In this document: positions 19,791 through 28,183 of the stretch, in pieces
Layout: each line of letters begins with the position of its first letter
Numbering within the stretch: the stretch's first letter is position 1
Assembly: GCF_004341445.1 (NCBI RefSeq)
Contig: NZ_SLXV01000028.1
Span: 1-37,635 of the forward strand
Direction of reading: 5' to 3'
Length of the DNA: 37,635 nucleotides
Origin: Baia soyae
Lineage (GTDB): Bacteria > Bacillota > Bacilli > Thermoactinomycetales > Thermoactinomycetaceae
The notes under the pieces: model-generated
Databases searched by the model: none
Seen by the model: the letters and a program-made list of their open reading frames with translations, nothing else
Told to the model about the DNA's origin: nothing
Program-made: the position numbers and the translations under genes

Positions 19791-22700
19791 TTGTCGTCCA
19801 ACCCAGAAGGATACTACATCTTCCCAGCATCCTACACCCAAAAACGACTATGGTTCCTGGATGAACTCCTACCAAACACCCCAGCCTACACACTCTCGTT
19901 TCCCCTGCGAATTCGCGGGCAACTAAACGAAGATGCTTTGAAACAAAGCTTACAACAAATGGTACACAGACACGAATCATTACGCACCTTTTTCACCTAT
20001 GACGATGGACAGCTAATGCAAGTGGTCATACCTGAAATGGAGCTATCGATTCCAATATGGCATAAGGAGGATTTATCAGATGCTGAGCGTGATGAGCAGG
20101 CACTGAAATTGGCTCATCAAGATGCTCTAAAGCCCTTTGTGTTATCAAAAGGGCCGTTGATCCGAGCTTCAATCGTTCGTTTTGCTGAGGATGATCATGT
20201 GTTGCTTCTCTCGATCCATCATATTATTTTTGATGGTTGGTCAGGTAACGTGTTCTTTAGAGAGTTAGAAGAGGGGTACCGTTCTCTTTGTTTGAACGAA
20301 CCCATCGAGTTGGGAGAATTAGAGATTCAATACGGAGACTACGCTGTCTGGCAACGAGAATGGGTAGAGTCGGTCGAGTTTCAGGCACAGTTAAGTTATT
20401 GGAAGGAACGACTCAAGGGATACAGCCCCCTGCTAGAAATCCCAACGGATCGACCACGTTTAAACAAGCCAAATTTGAAGGGGAGAAGCTATGAGTTTGA
20501 GATCCCACCTTCTGTTGCTAAGCAATTGGCCGAGTTGGGGCGTGAGCAAGGTACTACCCCTTTTATGACCTACTTGACTGCGTTTCAATTATTTCTCTTT
20601 CGATATAGTGGTCAGGATGATTTTTGTATTGGTTCATTACATGCAAATCGCAATCTAGATGGAGTGGAAGGCGTCATTGGATTCTTTGTGAATACGCTGG
20701 TACATCGGGCACAGATTAAGCAGGGCGTTACGTTTCGTGAACGATTGCAACAGGTCGTACAAGAGTGTATCGAGGTACTTTCTTATGCGGATGTGCCGTT
20801 TGACAAGATTGTGGAAGAGGTTTGCACAGAGAGAAACTTGCATCACACTCCGCTCGTACAAGTGTTGTTTGAATGCCAAAATAAACTGATCAGTGGAGAG
20901 CCATTTCATCTGCTAGATACCGAGATTGAACAGATCGATACCCAAAGCACTACCAGTAAGTTCGATCTGTCCCTTTATATTCATCCGAGTGAAGAAGCCG
21001 TATCGGGTATGTTTGAGTACAACAGCGATTTGTTTGACGATCAGACGATCAAACGAATGACGGAACATTTTCTGCTTTTGCTAGAACGAATGGTAGACTC
21101 TCCTGATCAAGAAGTAGAGGGAATCTCTCTATTAACAGAGAATGAATGGTTGCGATTTGAAAGAGAATGTAACAGGGTGGTAGAAAAAAATGCTTCTTTT
21201 TCCTGTATCCACACCTGGTTTGAGGATCAGGTAGAGCGTAGTCCAGATGCGATTGCGGTGGTGTATGAAAAGGAATCGATTACGTATGGTGAACTAAATA
21301 GGCGGGCCAATCAGGTGGCTCATGATCTGCACAGCCGAGGTGTGGAGAAGGAGAATTTAGTTGGGATCTGGTTGGATCGTTCGATCGAGATGATTGTGGC
21401 GATTTTAGGGGTTCTGAAGGCAGGAGCAGCGTATGTCCCAATTGATCCATCTGCACCATCGGAGCGTGCCGCCTATATCTTAGACGATGCAAACATATCG
21501 GTGTTACTCACGGCAAATGGAATCATACCCAATCTCGCACCTCAGCTAGAGATCGAAGTGATTGATTTATCGGACCGGATGAAGCTGGAGTCTTTCCCTG
21601 TAGAAAATCCAGATTACGATGTGAGTTCAGAGAACGTGGCCTATGTCATTTATACATCGGGTTCAACAGGTAAGCCGAAGGGTGTAATGGTCGAACACGG
21701 CAATATCCATCGGTTGTTTACCAGTACGGAGCGTTGGTATCACTTTGCTGAGCATGATGTGTGGACCCTGTTCCATTCGTACGCATTTGATTTCTCCGTA
21801 TGGGAGATCTGGGGCGCATTGCTGTATGGGGGCAAGCTGGTAGTGGTTCCTTATGAGATGACTCGCTCGCCTGAGTCGTTTTATCGCTTGCTTACCGAGC
21901 AAAAGGTTACTGTGCTGAATCAGACACCATCCAGCTTTAGGCAGTTGATCCAAGTGGATCAGATGCAATCGTCGTCTCATCTCTCGTTACGCTATGTGAT
22001 TTTTGGCGGGGAAGCGCTTGATTTTCGGACATTGTCCCCTTGGTTTGAACGCCACGGAGATGTTAGGCCGCAATTGATCAATATGTATGGGATTACAGAG
22101 ACCACGGTCCATGTTACCTATCGGCCTATTTGCCATCAAGATGCGAGGGGATTGGGTGGAAGTTACATTGGTGTTCCGATTTCAGATCTACAGGTTTATA
22201 TCCTTGATCCACATTTACAACCTGTCCCAACGGGTGTGTTTGGTGAGATGTATGTAGAAGGGGCTGGTTTGACCCGTGGCTATTTAAATCGTCCTGAACT
22301 GACTGCGGAACGATTTATTACCCATCCATTTCACAACGATCCCAAGCGAAGACTCTACAAAACAGGAGATCTGGCACGTCGATTGCCAAATGGCGAGCTA
22401 GATTACCGCGGTAGAGCTGATTCGCAAGTGAAAATTCGTGGTTTCCGAATGGAATTGGGAGAGATTGAAGCCGCGTTTCTGATGCATCCATCTGTTGCCG
22501 AGGCAGTCGTGGCAGTGAAACGATTTCCGGGAGGGCAAGAGGGACTAGTTGGCTATGTGTGTCAGGCTCCTTCATTACAAGAAGAGATCCAGAAAGATCA
22601 GCTACGTAGCTTCTTAGCGGAAAAGCTCCCAGAGTATATGATACCCGCCATCATCATGGTCGTAGAGAGGATTCCGCTTACTGTAAATGGAAAAATAGAT

Positions 22701-25700
22701 CTTCGTGCCCTGCCTGGCCCTGATTTTGGGAGGATGACGCGCACTCACACGTATATCCCACCTGAGTCGGAGGAAGAGCGGATCATGACGGAAATTTGGG
22801 AACATGTCCTGCAAGTGGAGCGTGTGGGGGTAGAGGACAACTATTTTGAGTTAGGCGGAGATTCGATTCGTTCGCTTCAAGTCCTGTACCAAGCGCGTGA
22901 AGAGGGGATTCACTTTGCTATGCAAGATCTTTTTAAGTATCGAACCGTGAGATCCATTGTGAAAGCATGGAAGCAGAGAGATCAGATAAAAGAAGAATCG
23001 CTTGATATGAATGAGCAAATGGAGATAGAAGATGCGTATCAGAAACAGGGGGATATAGAAGATGCATACCCCATGTCTCAATCGCAGATCGGGATGATCT
23101 ACCATAGTCAGCTAGACGCTACTCATGATCTCTACCACAATGTGCACAGTTTCCATTTACAAGCTCCATATTGTGAACAAGCTTGGAAGAAGGCGATCGA
23201 GGAACTCGTGTCTCGTCACCCTATTTTGCGAACATCGTTTGACCTTGTTCACTCCAGTCAACCGATGCAATGTGTCCATCGTCATGTAGAGGTACCTCTA
23301 TGCTTTTTTGATCTTCGCTCCTTCACTCAGGGCGAGCAAGAAGAACGAATCAATCATTCTATAGAGCACGAACGAAATCAGCCATTTCATTGGACAGAGG
23401 CCCCGATCATTCGTTTCTCCATTCACCGACGAAATGAGGATACGTTTCAACTCGTCATCACAGAGCATCACGCGGTTCTAGATGGTTGGAGCGTTGCTAC
23501 GATGCAGTCAGAGCTTTTTAGTCTCTATCTATATCATCTTGGCCTTGCGGAGCCGTTGTCCAGTGCTCCCAGTACGAAATACAAAGACTTTATTGCTCTA
23601 GAACAAAAAGCGATTCGCTCTGATTCAAGCAAACACTTTTGGAAACAACAACTGTCCGAACATCACGATAACCGGCTTCCTCGTTTGCTCGCACAAGAGA
23701 AGATCGCTTCAGGGGCTGATATGAAGTATGAAAATGTCCCGATTTCAAGTAACTTATCCCAACAATTGAAGGAGCTATCTCTTCGTTTACAAGTCCCGAT
23801 CAAGAGCGTACTGTTAGCTGCGCATCTTCGTGTGATCTCGTTCCTATGTAACCAAAAAGGAATCACAACAGGGGTTGTATGGAATGGTCGACCTGAGCAG
23901 AAGGATAGCGAACGTGCTTTAGGCATGTTTTTGAATACGTTGCCGTTTTGTGTGTCACTGGAGGATGAGACATGGAGCGATTTGATTCGCAGGGTATTTG
24001 ATCAGGAACAAGAAATTTTGCCCCATCGTCACTACCCATTGGCCCAAATCCAACGGGACCGGCTCGGTCAACCGCTCTTTGAAACCTTCTTTAATTTTAC
24101 GAGTTTCTATGTTTTACAGGAGATGGAGCAGAGTCCGTATATCAAAGTGTTAGATGAATGTTCCCATGCAGATACGAATTTCACATTTGGAGTAGAGTTT
24201 TCAATCGATCCGGTTACGTCTGATGTGCATCTTCATCTACGCTTTGATGGTAGACAATTCCCATCAGAACAAATAGAACGATTTGCTGGCCACTATCAAA
24301 CAGCCCTTCATCAAATGGCAAATCAACCCGAGAGCCGCTACTTCACGACCCATTTGCTATCAGAAGAAGAACGAAACAAGTGGATCGAGGATTGGAACGA
24401 TACGGGGCGGGATTATCCAGTGTGCTCCCTTCCTGAGCTATTTGAAGAACAAGTTCGGAAGACGCCAGATCGCACGGCTTTGTATTTTGAAGGAACTGAG
24501 TGGACGTATCAGCAGTTGAACATGCAAGTGAATAAAATTGCACATATACTTAAAAAGCAAGGAGTACAGGACAATGTGAAAGTGGGGCTTTTCTTCGAGC
24601 GTTCTCTGGAACTTGTCGCCAGTATCTATGGAATTGGGAAAGCAGGTGGTGCATATGTACCGTTCGATCCCGAAACTCCATCAGAACGTTTAACGTTTCT
24701 GTTTGAAGATGCGGACATTCTGATCTTGATTACACAGCGTAAATGGTTAGACAGTCTGCCACCCACATCTGCACCTATTCTAATTGTCGAGGAGATATTG
24801 GCGGCTCAAACAGAAAGTGATGTTCCTGCTACAGGGCCCTCTCATCCAGATTGTATGGCCTACATGATCTACACATCGGGTTCCACTGGAAAGCCAAAAG
24901 GTGTGATGATTGCACATCGTAGCATCCATAATCGTTTGATGTGGATGCAGGAGCAGTATTCATTGACACCGGAGGATCGAGTGTTACAGAAAACACCCTA
25001 TAGCTTTGATGTTTCAGTATGGGAGTTTTTCTGGCCCTTGATCACGGGAGCAAGTCTGGTTATCGCGCGACCCGGCGGACATAAAGACCCACACTACGTA
25101 GCGGATCTCATCGAGTCGACGAATATTACCACACTCCATTTTGTCCCTTCGATGCTGAGTCTATTTGTCGAAGAAGCGTCTCCAGATAAGTGCCTTAGCA
25201 TGAAACGTGTCTTTTGTAGCGGAGAAGCTTTATCCTACCCACTTCAGCAGAAGTTTTTCGAGCGCTTTCCGGCCGAGTTACATAATCTGTATGGTCCAAC
25301 AGAGGCCACAGTGGATGTAACATACTGGAAATGTTGCTCCGATGCTGAATGGGCTGTCGTCCCGATTGGGCGACCTGTTGCCAATACACAAGCTTACATT
25401 TTAGATGACCAATTACAACCGCTTCCACTCGGGACACCGGGTGAGCTATTTATCGGCGGAGTACAAGTTGGCTCCGGCTATCATAATCGTGACGAGTTGA
25501 CCGCAGAGAGATTTATCCCAAATCCATTTCGAACTGGGGAGAGGATGTATAAAACAGGCGATCTAGTACGCCTTTTACCAGACGGAAACATGGAGTATCT
25601 AGGTCGAAACGATGACCAAGTCAAGATACGAGGCTTACGGATTGAGCTAGGTGAGATTGAGTCAGTGCTGGGCGAACACCCTGCGGCTCATGAGTCCATT

Positions 25701-26996
25701 GTTATGACCCAACAGAGCGGTGACAGTGAATCGTATCTGGTTGCGTATCTCATCGCGGATCGAGCGAAAAAAGCAGAGATAGAGGAGTTTCTCACTAGCA
25801 AATTACCTACCTACATGATCCCGTATCTCATTTTTCTGGACCGTTTTCCAATCACTCACAACGGCAAACTGGATCGAAAAGCGCTCGCAAATCTAAAAAC
25901 AGATCGACATCACAGTCAAGAACCGAATCTGGTGGAGCCTAGGGATGAGTTAGAGGCAGAGTTGGTAAGCATCTGGGAAGAGATATTGGGACGTTCCCCG
26001 ATCAGTGTTCAAGATGACTTCTTAGGACTGGGAGGGCACTCCATTGCCGCAGTTCGTCTTATGTCACGAATCAATAAACGTTTTCATACAGAGCTACCAT
26101 TATCTGTACTACTCCGAAAAACAACCATTCAAGGCCTAGCCGCTCGTATTCGACAGGGTGAAAGCTCACTAGAATCTGTATCTCCACTTGTATCATTTAA
26201 TTCTAGTGAACATGGAAAAGCTTCACTCTTCTTGATTCACCCAATAGGAGGTAGCGTCTTTTGTTATACAGGATTGGCTGCTCACTTAGAATCAGATTTT
26301 ACCGTCTACGCCTTTCAATCCATAAGCTTCGATGGCACACATGAACCGCAGACATCCGTCGAAGAGATGGCTAAAACGTATCTACAAGTAATGCGAACCG
26401 TGCAAAAACAAGGCCCTTACTATCTAGGCGGTTGGTCCTTTGGCGGTGTCATCGCTTACGAGATGGTGAACCAGCTACAGCAGCAAGGCGAAGACGTCGC
26501 ATGTCTTCTACTGTTGGACTCCTACGCTCCCATGGGATCCGAACCACAGACCGATTGGACCGAAGATGAGTTGATCCATAGCTTTATCCAAGACCTGCTT
26601 TACACCACTACATCAAGTGAAGTCACGCAGTTAACCCAGTCCAATCCTTCTTCCAAATCCCTATTTACTCGCTTACAAGAACAGGGAAATGTGCCACAGG
26701 ATCTGGACGAGCAAAGAGTCCAACGTCTCTACCGAATTTTCCAAGCAAATGTACGTGCAGATGAAAGCTATATCCCTAAACCCGGATGCCAAGTCTCAGC
26801 TCTACTCATCCGCGCACAGCAAGAGACATCACAAGAAGACGACAACAACAACCCAACCCTAGGCTGGCATCAACTCATCCAGCCCCCAATCCAAGTAGTG
26901 ACCCTACCAAGCAACCACTACACCATATTGCAAGATCCGCACGTAAAGGCACTCGCCGAGACGGTGCAACAATGTATCAACAAGCGCCGCACTTGA
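19791..26996 (+). CDS. NRPS-3: terminal synthetase C-A(Thr)-T-C-A(Ser)-T-TE
   Basis: About 2401 residues. TTG 19791 is preferred because GGAAAGG lies 11 nt upstream; TTG 19767 is possible. Layout: C1 from ~11 with HHIIFDGWSG (~143); A1 from ~473 with YTSGSTGKPKG (~621); T1 with GGDSIRS (~1023); C2 from YPMSQSQIGMIYH (~1093) with HHAVLDGWS (~1226), of a different subtype from the other C domains; A2 from ~1542 with YTSGSTGKPKG (~1694); T2 with GGHSIAA (~2082); type I thioesterase from ~2145 with GWSFGG (Ser ~2216), LLLLDSYAP and a late His in SNHYTILQD (~2376). Aligned pocket residues are DFWNIGMVHK (A1) and DVWHFSLVDK (A2), identical to the classic threonine and EntF-type serine codes. The TE releases the product, by hydrolysis or by cyclisation. 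The sequence does not say which. Confidence 0.95.
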   Translation: MSSNPEGYYIFPASYTQKRLWFLDELLPNTPAYTLSFPLRIRGQLNEDALKQSLQQMVHRHESLRTFFTYDDGQLMQVVIPEMELSIPIWHKEDLSDAERDEQALKLAHQDALKPFVLSKGPLIRASIVRFAEDDHVLLLSIHHIIFDGWSGNVFFRELEEGYRSLCLNEPIELGELEIQYGDYAVWQREWVESVEFQAQLSYWKERLKGYSPLLEIPTDRPRLNKPNLKGRSYEFEIPPSVAKQLAELGREQGTTPFMTYLTAFQLFLFRYSGQDDFCIGSLHANRNLDGVEGVIGFFVNTLVHRAQIKQGVTFRERLQQVVQECIEVLSYADVPFDKIVEEVCTERNLHHTPLVQVLFECQNKLISGEPFHLLDTEIEQIDTQSTTSKFDLSLYIHPSEEAVSGMFEYNSDLFDDQTIKRMTEHFLLLLERMVDSPDQEVEGISLLTENEWLRFERECNRVVEKNASFSCIHTWFEDQVERSPDAIAVVYEKESITYGELNRRANQVAHDLHSRGVEKENLVGIWLDRSIEMIVAILGVLKAGAAYVPIDPSAPSERAAYILDDANISVLLTANGIIPNLAPQLEIEVIDLSDRMKLESFPVENPDYDVSSENVAYVIYTSGSTGKPKGVMVEHGNIHRLFTSTERWYHFAEHDVWTLFHSYAFDFSVWEIWGALLYGGKLVVVPYEMTRSPESFYRLLTEQKVTVLNQTPSSFRQLIQVDQMQSSSHLSLRYVIFGGEALDFRTLSPWFERHGDVRPQLINMYGITETTVHVTYRPICHQDARGLGGSYIGVPISDLQVYILDPHLQPVPTGVFGEMYVEGAGLTRGYLNRPELTAERFITHPFHNDPKRRLYKTGDLARRLPNGELDYRGRADSQVKIRGFRMELGEIEAAFLMHPSVAEAVVAVKRFPGGQEGLVGYVCQAPSLQEEIQKDQLRSFLAEKLPEYMIPAIIMVVERIPLTVNGKIDLRALPGPDFGRMTRTHTYIPPESEEERIMTEIWEHVLQVERVGVEDNYFELGGDSIRSLQVLYQAREEGIHFAMQDLFKYRTVRSIVKAWKQRDQIKEESLDMNEQMEIEDAYQKQGDIEDAYPMSQSQIGMIYHSQLDATHDLYHNVHSFHLQAPYCEQAWKKAIEELVSRHPILRTSFDLVHSSQPMQCVHRHVEVPLCFFDLRSFTQGEQEERINHSIEHERNQPFHWTEAPIIRFSIHRRNEDTFQLVITEHHAVLDGWSVATMQSELFSLYLYHLGLAEPLSSAPSTKYKDFIALEQKAIRSDSSKHFWKQQLSEHHDNRLPRLLAQEKIASGADMKYENVPISSNLSQQLKELSLRLQVPIKSVLLAAHLRVISFLCNQKGITTGVVWNGRPEQKDSERALGMFLNTLPFCVSLEDETWSDLIRRVFDQEQEILPHRHYPLAQIQRDRLGQPLFETFFNFTSFYVLQEMEQSPYIKVLDECSHADTNFTFGVEFSIDPVTSDVHLHLRFDGRQFPSEQIERFAGHYQTALHQMANQPESRYFTTHLLSEEERNKWIEDWNDTGRDYPVCSLPELFEEQVRKTPDRTALYFEGTEWTYQQLNMQVNKIAHILKKQGVQDNVKVGLFFERSLELVASIYGIGKAGGAYVPFDPETPSERLTFLFEDADILILITQRKWLDSLPPTSAPILIVEEILAAQTESDVPATGPSHPDCMAYMIYTSGSTGKPKGVMIAHRSIHNRLMWMQEQYSLTPEDRVLQKTPYSFDVSVWEFFWPLITGASLVIARPGGHKDPHYVADLIESTNITTLHFVPSMLSLFVEEASPDKCLSMKRVFCSGEALSYPLQQKFFERFPAELHNLYGPTEATVDVTYWKCCSDAEWAVVPIGRPVANTQAYILDDQLQPLPLGTPGELFIGGVQVGSGYHNRDELTAERFIPNPFRTGERMYKTGDLVRLLPDGNMEYLGRNDDQVKIRGLRIELGEIESVLGEHPAAHESIVMTQQSGDSESYLVAYLIADRAKKAEIEEFLTSKLPTYMIPYLIFLDRFPITHNGKLDRKALANLKTDRHHSQEPNLVEPRDELEAELVSIWEEILGRSPISVQDDFLGLGGHSIAAVRLMSRINKRFHTELPLSVLLRKTTIQGLAARIRQGESSLESVSPLVSFNSSEHGKASLFLIHPIGGSVFCYTGLAAHLESDFTVYAFQSISFDGTHEPQTSVEEMAKTYLQVMRTVQKQGPYYLGGWSFGGVIAYEMVNQLQQQGEDVACLLLLDSYAPMGSEPQTDWTEDELIHSFIQDLLYTTTSSEVTQLTQSNPSSKSLFTRLQEQGNVPQDLDEQRVQRLYRIFQANVRADESYIPKPGCQVSALLIRAQQETSQEDDNNNPTLGWHQLIQPPIQVVTLPSNHYTILQDPHVKALAETVQQCINKRRT

Positions 26997-27061
26997 TGGT
27001 GAAATACCCAACTTAGACATCAGTACGCGAAAACTCTTACCAAAATGGGTTAGTAACCTAT

Positions 27062-27117
27062 TAACAAACCTTTGTTACGAAAATATGCAACTTGTTTTAA
27101 CCGAGCTTGTTTAACCG
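27062..27117. promoter_or_regulatory. Palindrome and direct repeats upstream of the precursor cassette
   Basis: TAACAAA (27062-27068), CC, TTTGTTA (27071-27077) is a 16-bp palindrome. It is followed by a direct repeat, CTTGTTTTAACCG (27091-27103) and CTTGTTTAACCG (27106-27117), offset 15 bp. The arrangement is operator-like and lies in the 258-bp gap between NRPS-3 and the kinase gene. No regulator gene in the window is obviously linked to it. Confidence 0.35.
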
Positions 27118-27135
27118 TAAATGCTAGTAGGACTA

Positions 27136-27159
27136 GGGGCAATGTATCTGCCCCGGGCT
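27136..27159. repeat. Short palindrome, internally deleted hairpin-element remnant
   Basis: GGGGCAATGTATCTG is the exact left end of the full elements. It is joined directly to CCCCGGG, the sequence at and just beyond the right end of copy 2. This is what an internal deletion of the element would leave. Confidence 0.65.
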
Positions 27160-27254
27160 TACTCCAATCAGCTAATCACATCTTTTTGCACTATCGTTCT
27201 ATCAAACTCAACTCAACTTGCTCCTTTGCTACAAAGTAAAAGGAAGGTAACCCA

Positions 27255-28178
27255 ATGAATAAAAAAGCCCAGTCTAGGCAAATCGGATTCGGACAATCGT
27301 TCGGAACCTTTGGCGAGCTACTACAAGGTGTTTTACCAGAAAACAACCTAGACTTCCTAGTATCATTTCCCATCACCCGATCATCCCAAGTTACATTCGT
27401 ATCCGACTCTAGCAAAGACTTCATTGAAGTAAGCCCCTCTTACAAAACCAAGACCCAAAAACTAGCTGAGCAAATGCTAGCTTGGTATAAACTTCCGACA
27501 GGAGGGAGAATCACGATTGAGAGTACCCTTCCAGTTGGAAAAGGCCTAGCGAGCTCTTCGGCCGATTTAGTCGCATGTGCTAGGGCTATTAATAACTGCT
27601 ATGACCTAGGGATCAACGAGGAAGAGATAGGCCGTTTTTTGGCTGAAATCGAGCCATCTGATGGAGTGATGTACCCCGGGGTCACTTCGTTTTACCATAA
27701 AAAAGTCCAACTGCGAGAATTCATGGGTCCACTCCCTAATCTAACAGTCGTTAGTATTGATGAAGGCGGGATGGTAGATACACTCCGCTTTAATCAACAA
27801 GAAAAGCCGTTTACCTCAGAAGATAAGATAGAGTATCGACAATTGCTAGATGAGATCACGATGGCTATCCAACAGCGCGATTACGCTCGTGTAGGTCAAA
27901 TTTCCACACAGAGCGCCCTGAAAAATCAGAAACTTCTCACCAAACAATCTTTTTCGAAGATGGTGGAAATATGCGAGCAAGTAGAGGCCTTGGGTGTCAT
28001 TGTCACACATAGCGGTACATGTATTGGATTGTTACTTTCTTCTCTTTTCCCTGACTATCCAAATAAGCTCCAGAAAGCCATTCATCTACTTACTGAAATA
28101 TCAGGTGAAGTCAATATTTACTACTCATGGGAAGAAGATTGCGTTTGGAATCATTCACCTATTTTTCAGAGAGGATGA
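27255..28178 (+). CDS. GHMP-superfamily kinase, L-threonine kinase (PduX)-like
   Basis: A 307-residue kinase with the GHMP ATP-binding loop LPVGKGLASSSADLVA (about 93-108). The N-terminal GQSFGTFGELLQGVLP and the EPSDGVMYPG segment (about 134) resemble PduX-type L-threonine kinases, which make O-phospho-L-threonine for cobalamin side-chain synthesis. No cobalamin gene is nearby. It instead leads a cassette with a cysteine-synthase-like enzyme. A role in activating threonine (or a related hydroxy amino acid) for beta-replacement or elimination in NRPS precursor supply is therefore inferred. ATG 27255 has AAGGAAGG about 8 nt upstream. Another GHMP small-molecule kinase function cannot be excluded. 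Confidence 0.82.
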   Translation: MNKKAQSRQIGFGQSFGTFGELLQGVLPENNLDFLVSFPITRSSQVTFVSDSSKDFIEVSPSYKTKTQKLAEQMLAWYKLPTGGRITIESTLPVGKGLASSSADLVACARAINNCYDLGINEEEIGRFLAEIEPSDGVMYPGVTSFYHKKVQLREFMGPLPNLTVVSIDEGGMVDTLRFNQQEKPFTSEDKIEYRQLLDEITMAIQQRDYARVGQISTQSALKNQKLLTKQSFSKMVEICEQVEALGVIVTHSGTCIGLLLSSLFPDYPNKLQKAIHLLTEISGEVNIYYSWEEDCVWNHSPIFQRG

Positions 28179-28183
28179 ACCGT

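Noticed and set aside
27255-28178. Cobalamin pathway role for the PduX-like kinase
   Set aside because: No cobalamin gene is in view. The tight linkage to amino-acid-modifying enzymes fits precursor supply better.
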